DNA of 64,000 nt from NCBI GenBank assembly GCA_010093515.1, contig MU001677.1, positions 930,953 through 994,952 on the forward strand, read 5' to 3'. Below are positions 35,701-46,387 of this stretch, piece after piece (position 1 is the stretch's first letter; every line of letters begins with the position of its first letter). The notes beneath the pieces were generated by a model. That model worked only from the letters and a program-made list of their open reading frames with translations. It ran no database searches and was not told the origin of the DNA. This stretch comes from Lineolata rhizophorae (lineage: Eukaryota; Ascomycota; Dothideomycetes; Lineolatales; Lineolataceae). The translations under genes were made by a program, and so were the position numbers.

Positions 35701-36785
35701 GAATCGCTGACAAAGCCGCATAATCCAGACATGAGTGTTACAATGCTCGGAAAACAGAAAGAAGACGTACATCGAGCACCGAAACAATCATCCGTAGGCC
35801 CGGGACGAAAAGATTCGTCAGACAATGATGCTGAGGTCGACAAGAATCTCAAGGCACGAATGAAGTACATGTCCAGCAAAAAAAAACCTGACCGCTCCGT
35901 TACAGGAGGCAAACGGCAGGAGAAAAAGTGCAATCCGAGTCGACAATACTCTAAGGACAAGGCGAAAGCGCGTGACCAAAGTGGCGAGATCCGGCATATT
36001 CGCGAGTTCAGGAGCCCATAAAAGTGACAAGAGCTCGAACAAAACATAATGAAGCCTGCCCGACAAGCGACGATGACCAAACGTGTCGTCGGGCGCAGAA
36101 GTCCAAAGTCGGTCAACAATTACTGTTGGCAGTCGGTCCTCGTACAAAACGTCGTACAGGTAATCGTACAGCAGTCGGAAAAAGAAGTCATCGAAGCAGC
36201 TGTACAGAATGAAGTCGTACAACGGGCGAGCAAGGCTCAAGCCCCCGAGAACCGAGGAAGCGGGCCACCGCAGGCCAACAGAAACCAGAAACAAAAGACA
36301 GAAACAGGACGCAAGACGCGCAACCACCCACAGAATCCCCAAACCAAGAAATCGAACAAAAAAAAATTAAAAAGCAACCCTCGAGCAATAGCCCGAGGGC
36401 GCCGGCCCCGGAGGAGCCAGAAGAAATTTTTTTGCCTTTGGTTTTCTGTGTTTTTTTTGTCCTTTTTAAGTTTCTGATTTTTTTTGGATTTTTTTCCTTT
36501 TTGTCGTCGTCGTTCTTTCGTCGTCTTCCCCGTCGTCTTCCCCTTCGTCGTGACCTCAACCGTCGTGGAGCCGTTAGCCGCCGGATATGAGCAACCTGAG
36601 GGTTTAGGAGCCGAAGCCCCGACAACACCAGCAGGTCAGGCTTGTGGGTTTAGGGGCCAAGGTTCCAAAAAGCTACGATACACCCCCAGATGATGCACGC
36701 AACCTTAAGGTTCCAAAAGCCCCGATAACGCCATCAAACCAAGTACTTCGTAGTCCGCTACCCCACGACCAACCCCACAACCGGT
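32714..36785. other. gene-free, repeat-bearing region of about 4 kb
   Basis: I see no confident gene. From 32.87 to 33.2 kb there are several GC-rich, partly inverted repeats (for example AGGAAGGGGTCCCC at about 32956, with its inverse near 32875). From 33.2 to 36.0 kb the DNA is AT-richer with many short frames broken by stops. A 19-bp tandem repeat lies at 35576-35690. From 36.0 to 36.6 kb there are Lys/Arg-rich frames followed by long T-runs. The region resembles old repeat or transposon debris. Confidence 0.5.
35576..35690. repeat. 19-bp tandem repeat, about six units
   Basis: Five units of the form GTCGAAAGTAATAGTGACA run head to tail from 35576 to 35670 with one to four changes each, and a decayed sixth unit follows. 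Each starts GTCG, GTCT or GTCGA and ends GCCA or GACA. No coding role is evident. Confidence 0.8.
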
Positions 36786-37205
36786 CTACGGAGCGCGGGC
36801 GCGCCGGCACCGCGACATCAACCAAACACCGGCCGCGTAGTAACACGCGACCAGGGGCCAAAGGACACCCACTGACTCGTCGTGGAAGATGGGGTCCAGC
36901 CACTGAAGAAGTGGGTCGAACCAAATCAACCCGACAGCCGCAGCAGCCAGTCCATCCCACTCCTCAACTGGGGCCTCGGTCATAACCACGTCCCCGTCTG
37001 GTGCAGGCTGAGCCTCGGCGTCCAACACGTCGACCGTGTCCGAGATGACGGGGGTGGCGAGGGCAGCGCTGAGGGTCGTCGCCGTGTTTGGCCCCCTAAA
37101 CAGGCCAAGGCGAGGACTCCAGATCCTGTATTCCATACGCAAGCGCTTCCGATCGCGTACATTGCGGTATGACAGGAAGGAGTTCGCTGTAAGATTAGCG
37201 ACCAC
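36786..37205 (-). CDS. possible small hypothetical protein
   Basis: An open frame of 139 residues with a plausible composition: a basic N-terminus (RDRKRLRMEYRIW), an acidic middle (PAPDGDVVMTEAPVEEWDG) and a hydrophobic C-terminal third (GVLWPLVACYYAAGVWLM) that could span a membrane, ending in SRCRRARAP. It lies 100 bp downstream of another minus-strand hypothetical gene and could be an extra exon of it. I recognise no family. The evidence is open frame and composition only. Confidence 0.3.
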   Translation of the reverse strand: MVANLTANSFLSYRNVRDRKRLRMEYRIWSPRLGLFRGPNTATTLSAALATPVISDTVDVLDAEAQPAPDGDVVMTEAPVEEWDGLAAAAVGLIWFDPLLQWLDPIFHDESVGVLWPLVACYYAAGVWLMSRCRRARAP

Positions 37206-37305
37206 CGGATTGGTCCTATATAGTTGGTCCCTGTATTGCTGCTCTGTTAAGAGTAAATGTTAGCAAGTCTTCAAATTGTAATAAGGAAGTTATCCGGCCG
37301 GCAGT

Positions 37306-39539
37306 TTAAAGGCTAAGGAAATCAAGTTTCGATGTCGATCTCGGTGTTTGGATTGAAATCGTTTTCGAAACCAGTGAAAAGCAAAGAAAAATGGTATGGC
37401 AATGCGATGAAAGATGTTGGATGTCTTCATTTGAACCATACCCGAAAGGGAGCGCGGAGGCCAAAGCAAGGCTGGCATTGAAGCCAGACGACCCTAAGAA
37501 AACGGACATTAGTAACTCTAGAGAAAAGGTTTGCGCGTACATTCGGGGCTTTAGGAATTTGCTAAAATTGAATTCAGCAGGGCAGCCCTTGGTAGGACCA
37601 GTGGGATCCTTGATCGCTTCCTCCATTGCAGCGAAGACCGCCGGATCGATGTCGAAAGGCACGAACAGAGCGGGTTTCTTTAGGGCATTGGATGTGCTTG
37701 GGGACCCGTTGCCTACCTCAGCGGACTGTACTGCCCGCAAACCCGACGGTCTAATCGGTCTCCAATCGTTCCGACGGAACGCCGAGGGCGGCCTAGCCAA
37801 CTCGTGCAGCGTCGGAGCCGGCTTTTTGGGGGGGGCTTTCTTCACGCCCGAGTCGGAAGTGCCTGCCGGCGGAGCCGCAAAGCGGACGCGACGAGCTCGC
37901 CCCTTAACCGTGGCCGGGCCCGGATCACCGGCGCCCGAACCGTGGACGCTATTGTCCACCTCTCCAGCAGCCACGGCGGCATCAGCGCTGCCCGCTCCAG
38001 TCTTGGCCTCCCCCTCCTTCGCACCAGCAGCCGCGGCGAAAATGCCCGACGCGTTATTGGCAGGCTGCGGCTTCGGCAGCGGGAGCTTGAACGCCTCGCC
38101 ACGATAATCGTGGCTGGGAGGGTCATAACGCGGGAACGGGCTCAAAGACGGGCCATTGCTGACCTGCTCCGCCTCCCGTTCGACCGCGCTCCCTTTCTCC
38201 TTGGACGCGTGCTCCCGCTCCTCCTTCTCCCTCTGCTCCTGGCGGCGCAGCCGAAGAATAGTTCTCCTTGACATCTTCTTGCGGCGCGGTGGATCCGCCA
38301 AGGAGGTCGGGGCAGAGGTAGTGGCCTCCGTCGCAGGCGCCGGGACATCCTCAACCTGAGGACGGGGAGCAGAACTCACCTCTGCCGGTGGCTCCCTCTC
38401 GGTGTCGGCAGACTTTGCGACGCCGCCAGTGTCCTCCGACGTCTTCATCCTCTTACCCGACGAGGTGACAACCACGCCGGGCAACGCGCGAGGAGTGACG
38501 AGGCCGTAGACCTCGTCGTCCGAGCCTTCCTCCCACCAGTCGATTCCGAAGGAACCCGACGTTCCCTGGGGGTTCGCCGGGATCTTCTCAAGGGCGTCAA
38601 GGTGCACCTCAACGCGCTCGTCGTCGCCCTGATGGGATTGGGCGCGCGGGGACTTGTCGTCCGCCGAACCGTTACCAGTCTCCTCGACGGGAATCTCAGG
38701 TCGCTTGCGCTTCCCAAGGACCCCGTCCGTATTCGAGTCTGGGGAGGAAGATGAGGGTTGCTCAGTGGCACCCTCAGAGGTGGGTTTATGGATCACAGTC
38801 GGGGTGGTCGTCCCGCCGACCGTGGTCGCTGCCGCCGGGCTCTCGGGAGCACCAGGCGGCGAAGCCGAAGGAGGAGCTTGAAAGTCCGGCGCAGGCGCGA
38901 ACACCGGATCAAATGCCGCCAGGCCCGGTGACCTAGGGCCAACCGAGCCCCCAGCCGCGGTCGTCGATCGGCTCCGCCGAGGCGTCGAGAAGAGGCCACG
39001 AAGGCGACTCCAAACGCTCGTGGAACCGTAGGACTGCGGGGTCTGGGGTCCCGCCCCCGGCTGGTGCGGCGTCGAATCTGGCTGTTGAACGAGTTAGCGA
39101 CGAACAAGCGAGATGTTGACGCGCAAACAACGCGGGGGGAAAGAATGAAAGCGATGGCTCGAAGGGGGGGAAACTGGTGATAGCTTACGTTGGCCCGCGC
39201 GGCCTTTACGACGTTCGTCTCCTCGTCATCCTTGTCACCCTCCCGCTTCCGCTTCGACGCGAGAGGGGAACTGTGCACCGCGTCCTGATCGAACTGGCCG
39301 ACCATGACGGGCGACGGCTCCCTCTCGGGAGCTGGGCGCTGAGGGGACGCAGACTTCTTCCTCTCGCCCTCGCGACGCTTTTTCTCGGCCCGCGTCCTCC
39401 GCTGGGTGTCGGGGAGCGCCTGAAGCGGCGAAGCCTTCTCCCCAGCCTTGGAGCGCTGGGCACGAGTCCGACGCGCGGTGGCAGTTGGGTCGGGAGAGGC
39501 GCGCGCGCGACGCGCTGCGCGGGGTATCTTCGGAGACAT
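37306..39539 (-). CDS. hypothetical charged, disordered protein
   Basis: Two exons, 39189-39539 and 37306-39081, join in frame (708 residues) from MSPKIPRAARR. The N-terminus is strongly basic (ARRTRAQRSKAG, EKKRREGERKK). The centre is rich in Pro, Ser, Glu and Thr, with likely nuclear localisation signals (GKRKRPEIP, PPRRKKMSRR) and a short Arg/Glu coiled coil (LRLRRQEQREKEEREH). A well-formed 47-nt intron (37494-37540, GTACGC..TTACTAAT..CTTAG) near the 3' end would replace the last part, moving the stop to 37427 and giving 652 residues. I favour this second model slightly. No domain is recognised; it may be a nuclear, lineage-specific protein. It sits beside repeat-rich DNA, so a mobile-element origin is also possible. 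Confidence 0.5.
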
Positions 39540-40980
39540 CGTGAGGATAGTGACAAATGTGACGGTGAGGAAAAGAGAAGGAGGAAAGGTGCTACGGCAA
39601 TCGAAGTAATCGAAGTCTGCGTGATAGCTAGCCACGAAGTGGTGTTGCTGTCGTGCGAGAAATCGTTCGGTTGCGGTAGACTTGAGGAAGAAAAGAGGAA
39701 GAGGTTTGTTGTGGGTGCGGGCGAAAAGGTATAGGCGAGTGTGCGCGCCCGGCAGCCGAGTCGGGCCGAGGCCGGCGCGTCGGGATCTATGGGCAAACCG
39801 GCGTGCCGAGGGGTTCGTGCGGAAGGCACGAGGGGGAGGAGCGTGTCGCGGCGGCAGGAGGTGAATGCGATGGGGGAAGCCGCGATGATTTAAAAAGTGA
39901 AGTCGCGGTCGACGGTCGTGTCTGCCAGCACCTCAGAGCTATACCGCAAGGGGTAGGCGGTCACTGCAGGGCGACCCACACATCGGGCAGGGGGCTCCAG
40001 CGAAACAGCGACCAGGGGACGAGCCGCGCTCGCCTCTCCTGGTTTCAGCAATCCCCGTTCCCCGGCGTCTTGTGGCGCTTCATGACAGGCACACGTGGCG
40101 CGCAGTGTTGAACCTGCCGTAGGTACGCATCACCGGACACACTCTGCGGGACCTCTTCGCTGGCAACACCGTCTCTCATCTGGGGAACCTATCGCCAATT
40201 TTCTTCCTTTCCCCCTTTTTTTTTTTTATCTCGGGTTCAAGCAAATATCTAGAACGCGTGGGATGTCTGCGAAAGCCGCGCTGTATGGAGCACTCCATAC
40301 AACGTCGATTCTGTCGGGCGAACGACTTCCCCCCATGGACAACGCATCATCCAATTATCCACATGCGGAAACATCGTATTTTGAAGAATGCCTAGAGCCA
40401 ACCCTTTCATGGTATTTTCTGTTTGTCTCTTTTGTAGCGTCGGCAATCTATACTACGCCGTAGATCGTGCTACAACGCCCATCGCCAAAATGGGAATGCG
40501 AGACCGCGTTACTCAGCCACCACCAGCCAAGAGCTCCGGTATCCACCACTGCAGCACTAACTTCAGCTACTCTCTTGGCCTGCCTTTTTCCACCAAAATA
40601 TCCTCTAGCGCGGTACCCATTTCAATCCCGTCTTATGTCAGTCTCGTACGGTTGCCGTTGGAGTACTAACAGACTATACGTAGAAGAAATCACGACAATA
40701 GTGTCTGGGATGGAGCTTTGCACCATCTTTTTTTATTTAGCAACACCTGGACGAGTATAAATACTGTTCCACGACATTGCCCTCGGTTTCATTATAATTC
40801 ATCGCTTTAACTTGAGAGTGCACGATTTAACAAGCATTTATATACAAGTTTTTAACCGTCCCATTTCCTTGTCGTCCTACTCCAGAACTTCTTTTCAACC
40901 CTCTCCTATCACACACCTCCAGTCCCATCACACTCAACCACAACGGCATCTATCTCCCTACCATCCTCACCACCACGACG
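39540..40980. other. intergenic region
   Basis: Between divergent genes. The first 300 bases are purine-rich upstream sequence of the charged hypothetical gene, followed by a GC-rich block (39.7-40.1 kb) and an AT-richer block. A pyrimidine-rich stretch (40.86-40.98 kb) directly precedes the homocysteine methyltransferase start and probably is its 5' leader. A TATA-like ATAAATA lies near 40757. No gene is seen. Confidence 0.5.
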
Positions 40981-41970
40981 ATGCCCCCCTCCCTCCCCCA
41001 CCTCACCTCTCCCCGACCCTACCTCACCGAAGGCGGCCTCGAGACCACCCTAATCTACACGCACTCCGTCCCCCTCCCTCACTTCGCCACCGTCAGCCTC
41101 CTCTCCTCTCCCGCCCACTCGGCCCTCCTGCGCTCCATCTACACGACCTACGTCGCCGCGGCCCGCTCCCGCGGCACGGGCATCGTCCTCGAAACCCCCA
41201 CGTGGCGCGCCAACGGCGCCTACGCCAAGGCGCTCGACCTCACATCGGAAGCGGCCCTCGCGGCCGCCAACGCGGCCGGGGTCGCGCTCGTCCGCGGCAT
41301 CGCGGACGAGGAGGCGCGGCGGGCGGACGGCGCGCGGGTCGTGGTGAGCGGCAGCCTGGGGCCGCTGGGCGACGCGTACGCGGTCGCGGGCGGGGGCGGG
41401 GCGGCCTCGGGGCGGGAGGCGGAGGCGCTGGAGCGCGGGGTGGCGGGGGCGACGGCCGGGTACGCGGCGCAGGTGCGGGCGCTCAAGGACGCCGGCGCCG
41501 ACATGCTGTGTCTGATGACGGCGGGGTCGCTGGCCGAGGCGGTGGCGGCGGTCCGGCTCGCGCGCCGCGTCGGCTTGCCGGTCTGCGTGTCCTTCACCGT
41601 CGAGACGGACGGCCGCTTGCCCACCGGAGTGTCGCTAGGCGAGGCCATCGCCAAGGTCGATGCCCTGACGGGCGCCTACGCGGCGTACTTTGGCGTCAAC
41701 TGCGCGCATCCGGAGCACTTTATGCCGGCGCTGAGGGCGCTGGCGAGGGATGGCGTCCGGAGGAGGGTGGCGAGCGTCAGAGCGAACGCGAGCGCGAAGA
41801 GCCATGAGGAGTTGGATCGGAGCGAGGTGTTGGAGCGGGGGGATCCGGCGGAGTTGGGGAGGCTGCACAGGGAGCTGAAGGAGGTGTTGCCGTGGGTGAA
41901 GGTGTTGGGGGGCTGCTGCGGGACGGACGCGGAGCACGTGGGGGAGATTGCGGATTGTGTGCTGGGATAG
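40981..41970 (+). CDS. homocysteine S-methyltransferase family protein
   Basis: One uninterrupted frame of 329 residues. It begins with the family strand PYLTEGGLETTLIY (substrate pocket) and has the zinc-binding cysteines at Cys241 (GVNCAHP) and Cys312-Cys313 (GGCCGTD), the exact pattern of Pfam S-methyl_trans enzymes such as yeast Mht1 and Sam4. The fold is a TIM barrel. The expected reaction is transfer of methyl from S-methylmethionine or S-adenosylmethionine to homocysteine, giving methionine in the cytosol. The gene has no intron and very high GC at third positions. Residues 370-420 of DNA-coded Ala/Gly-rich loop (AVAGGGGAASGREAEALERG, about 138-157) are an expanded loop. Methyl donor cannot be read from sequence. 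Confidence 0.9.
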   Translation: MPPSLPHLTSPRPYLTEGGLETTLIYTHSVPLPHFATVSLLSSPAHSALLRSIYTTYVAAARSRGTGIVLETPTWRANGAYAKALDLTSEAALAAANAAGVALVRGIADEEARRADGARVVVSGSLGPLGDAYAVAGGGGAASGREAEALERGVAGATAGYAAQVRALKDAGADMLCLMTAGSLAEAVAAVRLARRVGLPVCVSFTVETDGRLPTGVSLGEAIAKVDALTGAYAAYFGVNCAHPEHFMPALRALARDGVRRRVASVRANASAKSHEELDRSEVLERGDPAELGRLHRELKEVLPWVKVLGGCCGTDAEHVGEIADCVLG

Positions 41971-43068
41971 GAGGGCTTCTTCTTTTTCTTTCCTGGGCCG
42001 GGGAATGGTTTCGACGGGAGCATCTTCGCGCATGCGGTTTGTGCCTCTGTAGGAATATGCAGTGTAGAGAAGCCTGTTCCAACAACGCGCGCGTTCTATA
42101 TCTTGTTCTACCGGACTCTCTGCAAACAGGACAAACACGGCAACGTAGCTCATCACAACCCCCGGTCTCGCCCCGCCCAGGGACCCGAGGCGCTCGGCCG
42201 TCATGGTGCATAAGCGAGCGTCCGGGGCGGCCAGTCGCTCTGTCCCGACGCGGCCGGTCGCGCTGTCCCGGCGCTCAGGGTCTGGCTCGCACGTTCCCAA
42301 CAAATCCGTGTCGCGCCTGCCCCAACTCCCGCCCGCTGACTGACCACGCCAGCCGTCGCCCCGTCATCGCCGCGCCCACAACACTCTCCCTCCCGCGTGA
42401 CAGGCTGCTTCAGCTGCTGCTTCAGGTGCCTGGCCGGGAGCTGCCTCGTTTCTCTTGTTTTGCTTTCCTTTTCTTTTTTCAGTCCACAGCCCTTTCCTTG
42501 TGTGCGACTTGACTCACGTCCAGCAGTCATGGATGACTAGTGCGTGCGTGTGAGTGGTGCGTGGACGCTCTGCCTGCGGGCCTGCCTGCCCACCGGGCTG
42601 TCTGCCTGCTACCTCTCTGTCTGCCTGACCAACCGGGCCTGACACTCCCCAGGTTAGGACGGGAGCCAAGCTAGAGGTATGTGGAAGCTGACGGGTACAA
42701 GAAGAACAGCCAGCCTCCCGCCGTCACCACTCGGCCTCCGAAGCTCCCACGAGCGTCCAACGACTCGGCACGCCCCGGAGAGAGCGGACGTAGCTATCTG
42801 GGTACTTCGGCCCCTTCTCGCAAAGGCTATATTTAAGTTTCGACCACGAATCCGAGCGCCGTTCGACTTGCACGGGAAGAGCAGAGCTTGGTATTCGGCC
42901 CGATCCGCCCTCCCATAACCTGGAGGAGCTCCCCAGCGGATCCACCTTGCCCAGCTGCACGACGACGGCGGGGTCGGAGCCTTTGAGCTCCCTCGGGCAC
43001 GTAGCTAAGCGTGCTCTATAATCAACGTCCAACAACAGCCAGCCGCCCTCCGCACACACACCGCAACC
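41971..43068. other. intergenic region
   Basis: Between two plus-strand genes. It contains a GCCTGCCTG/CTGTCTGCCTG-type imperfect repeat at about 42568-42630 and GC-rich non-conserved frames. No gene is seen. Confidence 0.5.
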
Positions 43069-44487
43069 ATGCTCGATCCATTCCCGCTCTCCGCCTCGCC
43101 GGTCCTCTCCCGCCTCGTCACCCCCCTCGCGACCCGCCTCTCTCTCCCCACACTCCCCCTGCACGTCCACGAAGTCCTCCTAGCCGCCGGCCTCTACCAC
43201 CTCACCTACACCACGCTCTCGCCGTTTTTCTCGTCACGGCTGTTCCCGCGCGCCTACAGCGCCTTCCCGCGCCGCACCCGCCTCAACTGGGACGTGCACG
43301 TGGTGTCGCTGCTACAGAGCACTATCATCAACGCGCTGGCGCTGTGGGTCATGTGGACAGACGAGGAGCGCGCGCACATGGACGCTACGGAGCGCGTCTG
43401 GGGCTACACGGGTGCTAGCGGCCTCGTCCAGGCCTTCGCTACCGGCTACTTCGTCTGGGATCTCGTCGTCAGCGCCGTGTACGTGAGCGTGTTTGGCGTG
43501 GGCATGCTGGCGCATGCCGTGGCCGCTCTCGCCGTCTTCAGCCTCGGCTTCGTGAGTTTCTTCTCTCCCCGGCTCTGCTCTCTCCTTCCTGATCCACAGG
43601 CTAATCCCCTCCTCTCTTTCCTCTTGCCAATACAGCGCCCCTTCCTCAACTTCTACGGCCCAACCTTCATCCTCTACGAGCTCTCCTCCCCCTTCCTCAA
43701 CGTCCACTGGTTCTGCGACAAGCTCGACCTCACCGGCTCTCGCCTCCAGCTCGTCAACGGCATCTGCCTGCTCGCCTCCTTCGCCTCGGCCCGCCTCGTC
43801 TGGGGCTCCTACCAGTCGGTCCGCGTCTTCGCCGACATCTTCGCCACCTTCCGCGCCGCGCGGACCCGCGCCGTCGACGCCGCCGCCGCAGTCGCCGGCC
43901 CCCTACTCGACGTCTCAGCCGCCGCCCAGGCCGCAGCGGCCGAGGCCGCGGCGGCCTCCGTGGTGAGCCCGGCGAGCGTCGAGGTCATGCGCTTCGCGCC
44001 GGCAGCGGCGGCCAGCGTGGCGCAGGACGCTGGCGCCGCCCAGACGGCCGTGGTGGCGGCGCAGGCGGCCGTCGACGCCGTGCCCGTCTGGCTGGTCGCG
44101 GCGTACCTGGGCGCGAATCTGACGCTCAACGGGCTCAACTGGTACTGGTACGGCAAGATGATTGCGACGGTGCGGAAGCGGTTCCCGCCGCCGTGGGGGA
44201 CGAAGAGGGTTGGTGGGGAGGGGGAGAAGGGCAGGGCGGCGGGGGAGAAGGAGGGGCGCGGGAAGGCTGGCAGGGAGGGAGAGTGGGATGGCGAGGATAG
44301 TGTTCTTGTCGAGGGGGTGGAGGTGGAGGATCTGATGGAGGGAGTCGAGGGCCTGGAAGGGGATGGCGCGCTGGGGTTGGGGACCGCGATGGGGATGGGG
44401 ATAGGGGTGGGCGAGACGGTGGTTAGGACGGAGGGGGAGAGGGATGGAGAGGTGGAGAAGACCGAGGTGAGGAGGAGGAAGGCGTAG
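43069..44487 (+). CDS. TLC (TRAM-LAG1-CLN8) domain membrane protein
   Basis: Two exons, 43069-43551 and 43636-44487, give 444 residues. The intron (GTGAGT..ATACAG, 84 nt) is a multiple of three and has no stop, so an unspliced read-through would also stay open. The exon junction restores SLGF-RPFLNFYGPTFILYELSSPFLNVHWF, the conserved TLC stretch. Several hydrophobic segments lie between residues 30 and 260, consistent with six or so helices in the ER or other endomembranes. The C-terminal 170 residues are an Ala-rich helical part and then a Gly/Glu-rich disordered tail. TLC proteins of this TLCD/TMEM56 type relate to lipid sensing or transport and ceramide synthase-like folds. A precise function cannot be stated; the ceramide synthase Lag1 motif is not seen. 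Confidence 0.85.
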   Translation: MLDPFPLSASPVLSRLVTPLATRLSLPTLPLHVHEVLLAAGLYHLTYTTLSPFFSSRLFPRAYSAFPRRTRLNWDVHVVSLLQSTIINALALWVMWTDEERAHMDATERVWGYTGASGLVQAFATGYFVWDLVVSAVYVSVFGVGMLAHAVAALAVFSLGFVSFFSPRLCSLLPDPQANPLLSFLLPIQRPFLNFYGPTFILYELSSPFLNVHWFCDKLDLTGSRLQLVNGICLLASFASARLVWGSYQSVRVFADIFATFRAARTRAVDAAAAVAGPLLDVSAAAQAAAAEAAAASVVSPASVEVMRFAPAAAASVAQDAGAAQTAVVAAQAAVDAVPVWLVAAYLGANLTLNGLNWYWYGKMIATVRKRFPPPWGTKRVGGEGEKGRAAGEKEGRGKAGREGEWDGEDSVLVEGVEVEDLMEGVEGLEGDGALGLGTAMGMGIGVGETVVRTEGERDGEVEKTEVRRRKA

Positions 44488-45432
44488 TGGGGTTGGTGGG
44501 TAGCTAAGGGTAGAGGGAAGGCATAATAGAGGATCTAGGGCTGCATGGTTTGTTTGGTAGCTAGGTTGTGCGGTCCGAGGTGGTGGGTCGGACTAGTTTA
44601 GCCATGTTTTGCATCGGTGTATGGGTTATGATTTGGGGGTTTGATGGTTCATTTTGTTTGCGGTGCCGTCCGGGGTCTTTCCTTTTCTTGCCTTTTTCCT
44701 TGAGATATAGATAAGAGGGTTCGGGTTGTAACTATGGGTCCGCTTAATTGGACTGGTTTGCTGGTTTGGATAGAATGGAATTGATATAGTCTTGTTAAAG
44801 TTTGGTAGTGTTGCCGCTTGTGAGGCCTGCAAGGGGGAGTGGGGATACTGACGTCTAGCCGGTAGTCAATACTGAGAGTAGAGCTCTTGGGAGGCGTTCA
44901 GGCTGTTTTACGTCAGTTATTCTTTATTAGTGTGGTGGGGAGAGTTGGGGCGTAAGGAGGGCTTGTGAGGGTAATATGACTTTAGCGGGAGCGACAAATT
45001 GAATAGGACTAATACCAGCCAGGTCTTGACCAGGGAATGAATTACGAGGTAAAAACTGTGGGACTGCATTTCCAGATCAGTGTAGATAATCGAATTTTTT
45101 CTAATATTACTTTGTTATTTCTAACATACTAAATACCTAGTGAGAATAATCATACTAAGCGATGTCTAGCCTGCCATCTGGACTCTCCGCGATCAAACCT
45201 TGAAATAGCCGCCCAATTCACTGACAACAGCCCTGATGCAGCAATGTAAAGGTTCCGGAAAATACATGTACTCTCCTCAAAACGCCAAAGAAACTCCAGC
45301 CATTATCTAACTTGACATGGTTTCCTTTTTTGAGCTTTTAACGCCCGCTATACTTCTATCGAGCAACCAAGAAGTGAGTTTAGATTAGAATCGCGCGAAA
45401 TGGGTATAATAAAACAGGAAAAATCTTCCATC
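44488..45432. other. convergent intergenic region
   Basis: The 3' flanks of the TLC gene and the four-helix membrane protein gene meet here. AT-richer than the genes. No coding sequence or clear repeat. Confidence 0.55.
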
Positions 45433-46387
45433 CTAAATCTCCCTGTCGCTATCGTGGGAGAGCCAGTAGTAGGTAAGCAGGTAGCTGACGCCACAAAACG
45501 CCAGCGCGATGCCAAACACAATGGCATTCTAGATGAAAATTGTTAGCAGTCAAGCTTCACTCCATTTCACTCCACAACAGGCGCAGCCGGATCCGGCCAG
45601 TCCCACTTACAATGTTCTCCATACTCCCAACATGCCCCAGTTCATCCACCGCCTCCTCAAATACAAGCACCATCATCCCCACAATATACAGCAAAAGGGC
45701 GGCCCTCAGCCCGATGGCCGCACTCTCCCAGGCGTAGACCTGGCGCGCGCTGGGCGCCGCGCCGCGGCGCTCCTCAAGCGGCGTCCCGACGTCGGCGCCG
45801 CGCGCGCTCAGCAGCCGCCGGATCCGGAACAGCGCGTCCGGGTAGCCGCTCAGCCGGTTCAGCGTCACGGTCAGTTGGATGGCGGACGCGAGCGCGGTGA
45901 GGGCCAGCGCCAGTGCGCTGTACCAGAGGGCCGTCGTGGCGGGGGGGCCTTCGAGGGCGCGGCCCCAGCCGAGGGAGCCGGTGATGATGGTCGAGAAGAT
46001 TACGGCCTGTGATCATGGCGTCCGAGGAATTGGGGGAAAAGGGGGGCGCAGTGCGATTAGTTGCCTTGGTTCTCTTGCCTTGGGCCCCGTTGTGGGGTAG
46101 TTGGTGGTTCTGGGGGAGGGGGAAGAGCAGAGGGAGAGACGTACAACGATGCCGACGAAGTTGAGCTCGCCCGCCTTGTTATCGCGCCATGTCGCGGTCA
46201 ACTTGTCTCTGTCAGTCTCGTCCGCGTCCAGAAGTGAGGCGATCGGACCGTAGACGGAGTGCCAAGGCGACGACAGACCCGGCCTGCGGAATGGGTGGCA
46301 CAGCGTGCTGGCGCATGTCGACAGTTTGTGCATGGAATGGCCTTGTTCGTCGTGGGCCTTGGCTTTTTCAAGATCAATGTCTTCCAT
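45433..46387 (-). CDS. small integral membrane protein of unknown function (four helices)
   Basis: Three exons, 46145-46387, 45611-46006 and 45433-45528, all phase 0, give 244 residues. Exon 1 encodes a soluble, charged N-terminus (MEDIDLEKAKAHDEQG..., ATWRDNKAGELNFVGIV). Hydrophobic segments follow: FVGIVAVIFSTIITGSLGW, ALWYSALALALTALASAIQL, GLRAALLLYIVGMMVLVF and NAIVFGIALAFCGVSYLL. They are separated by a basic cytosolic-type loop (RIRRLLSARG). All three introns join hydrophobic or aligned segments cleanly and have proper GT..AG borders. I do not recognise a named family; many Pezizomycotina have such uncharacterised four-helix proteins. An alternative ATG 20 codons upstream (46447) is possible. 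Confidence 0.7.

Noticed and set aside
39900-40140. Possible rDNA fragment (GTTGAACCTGCCGTAGGT)
   Set aside because: Only a short resemblance to the small-subunit rRNA 3' end; the surrounding bases do not match.
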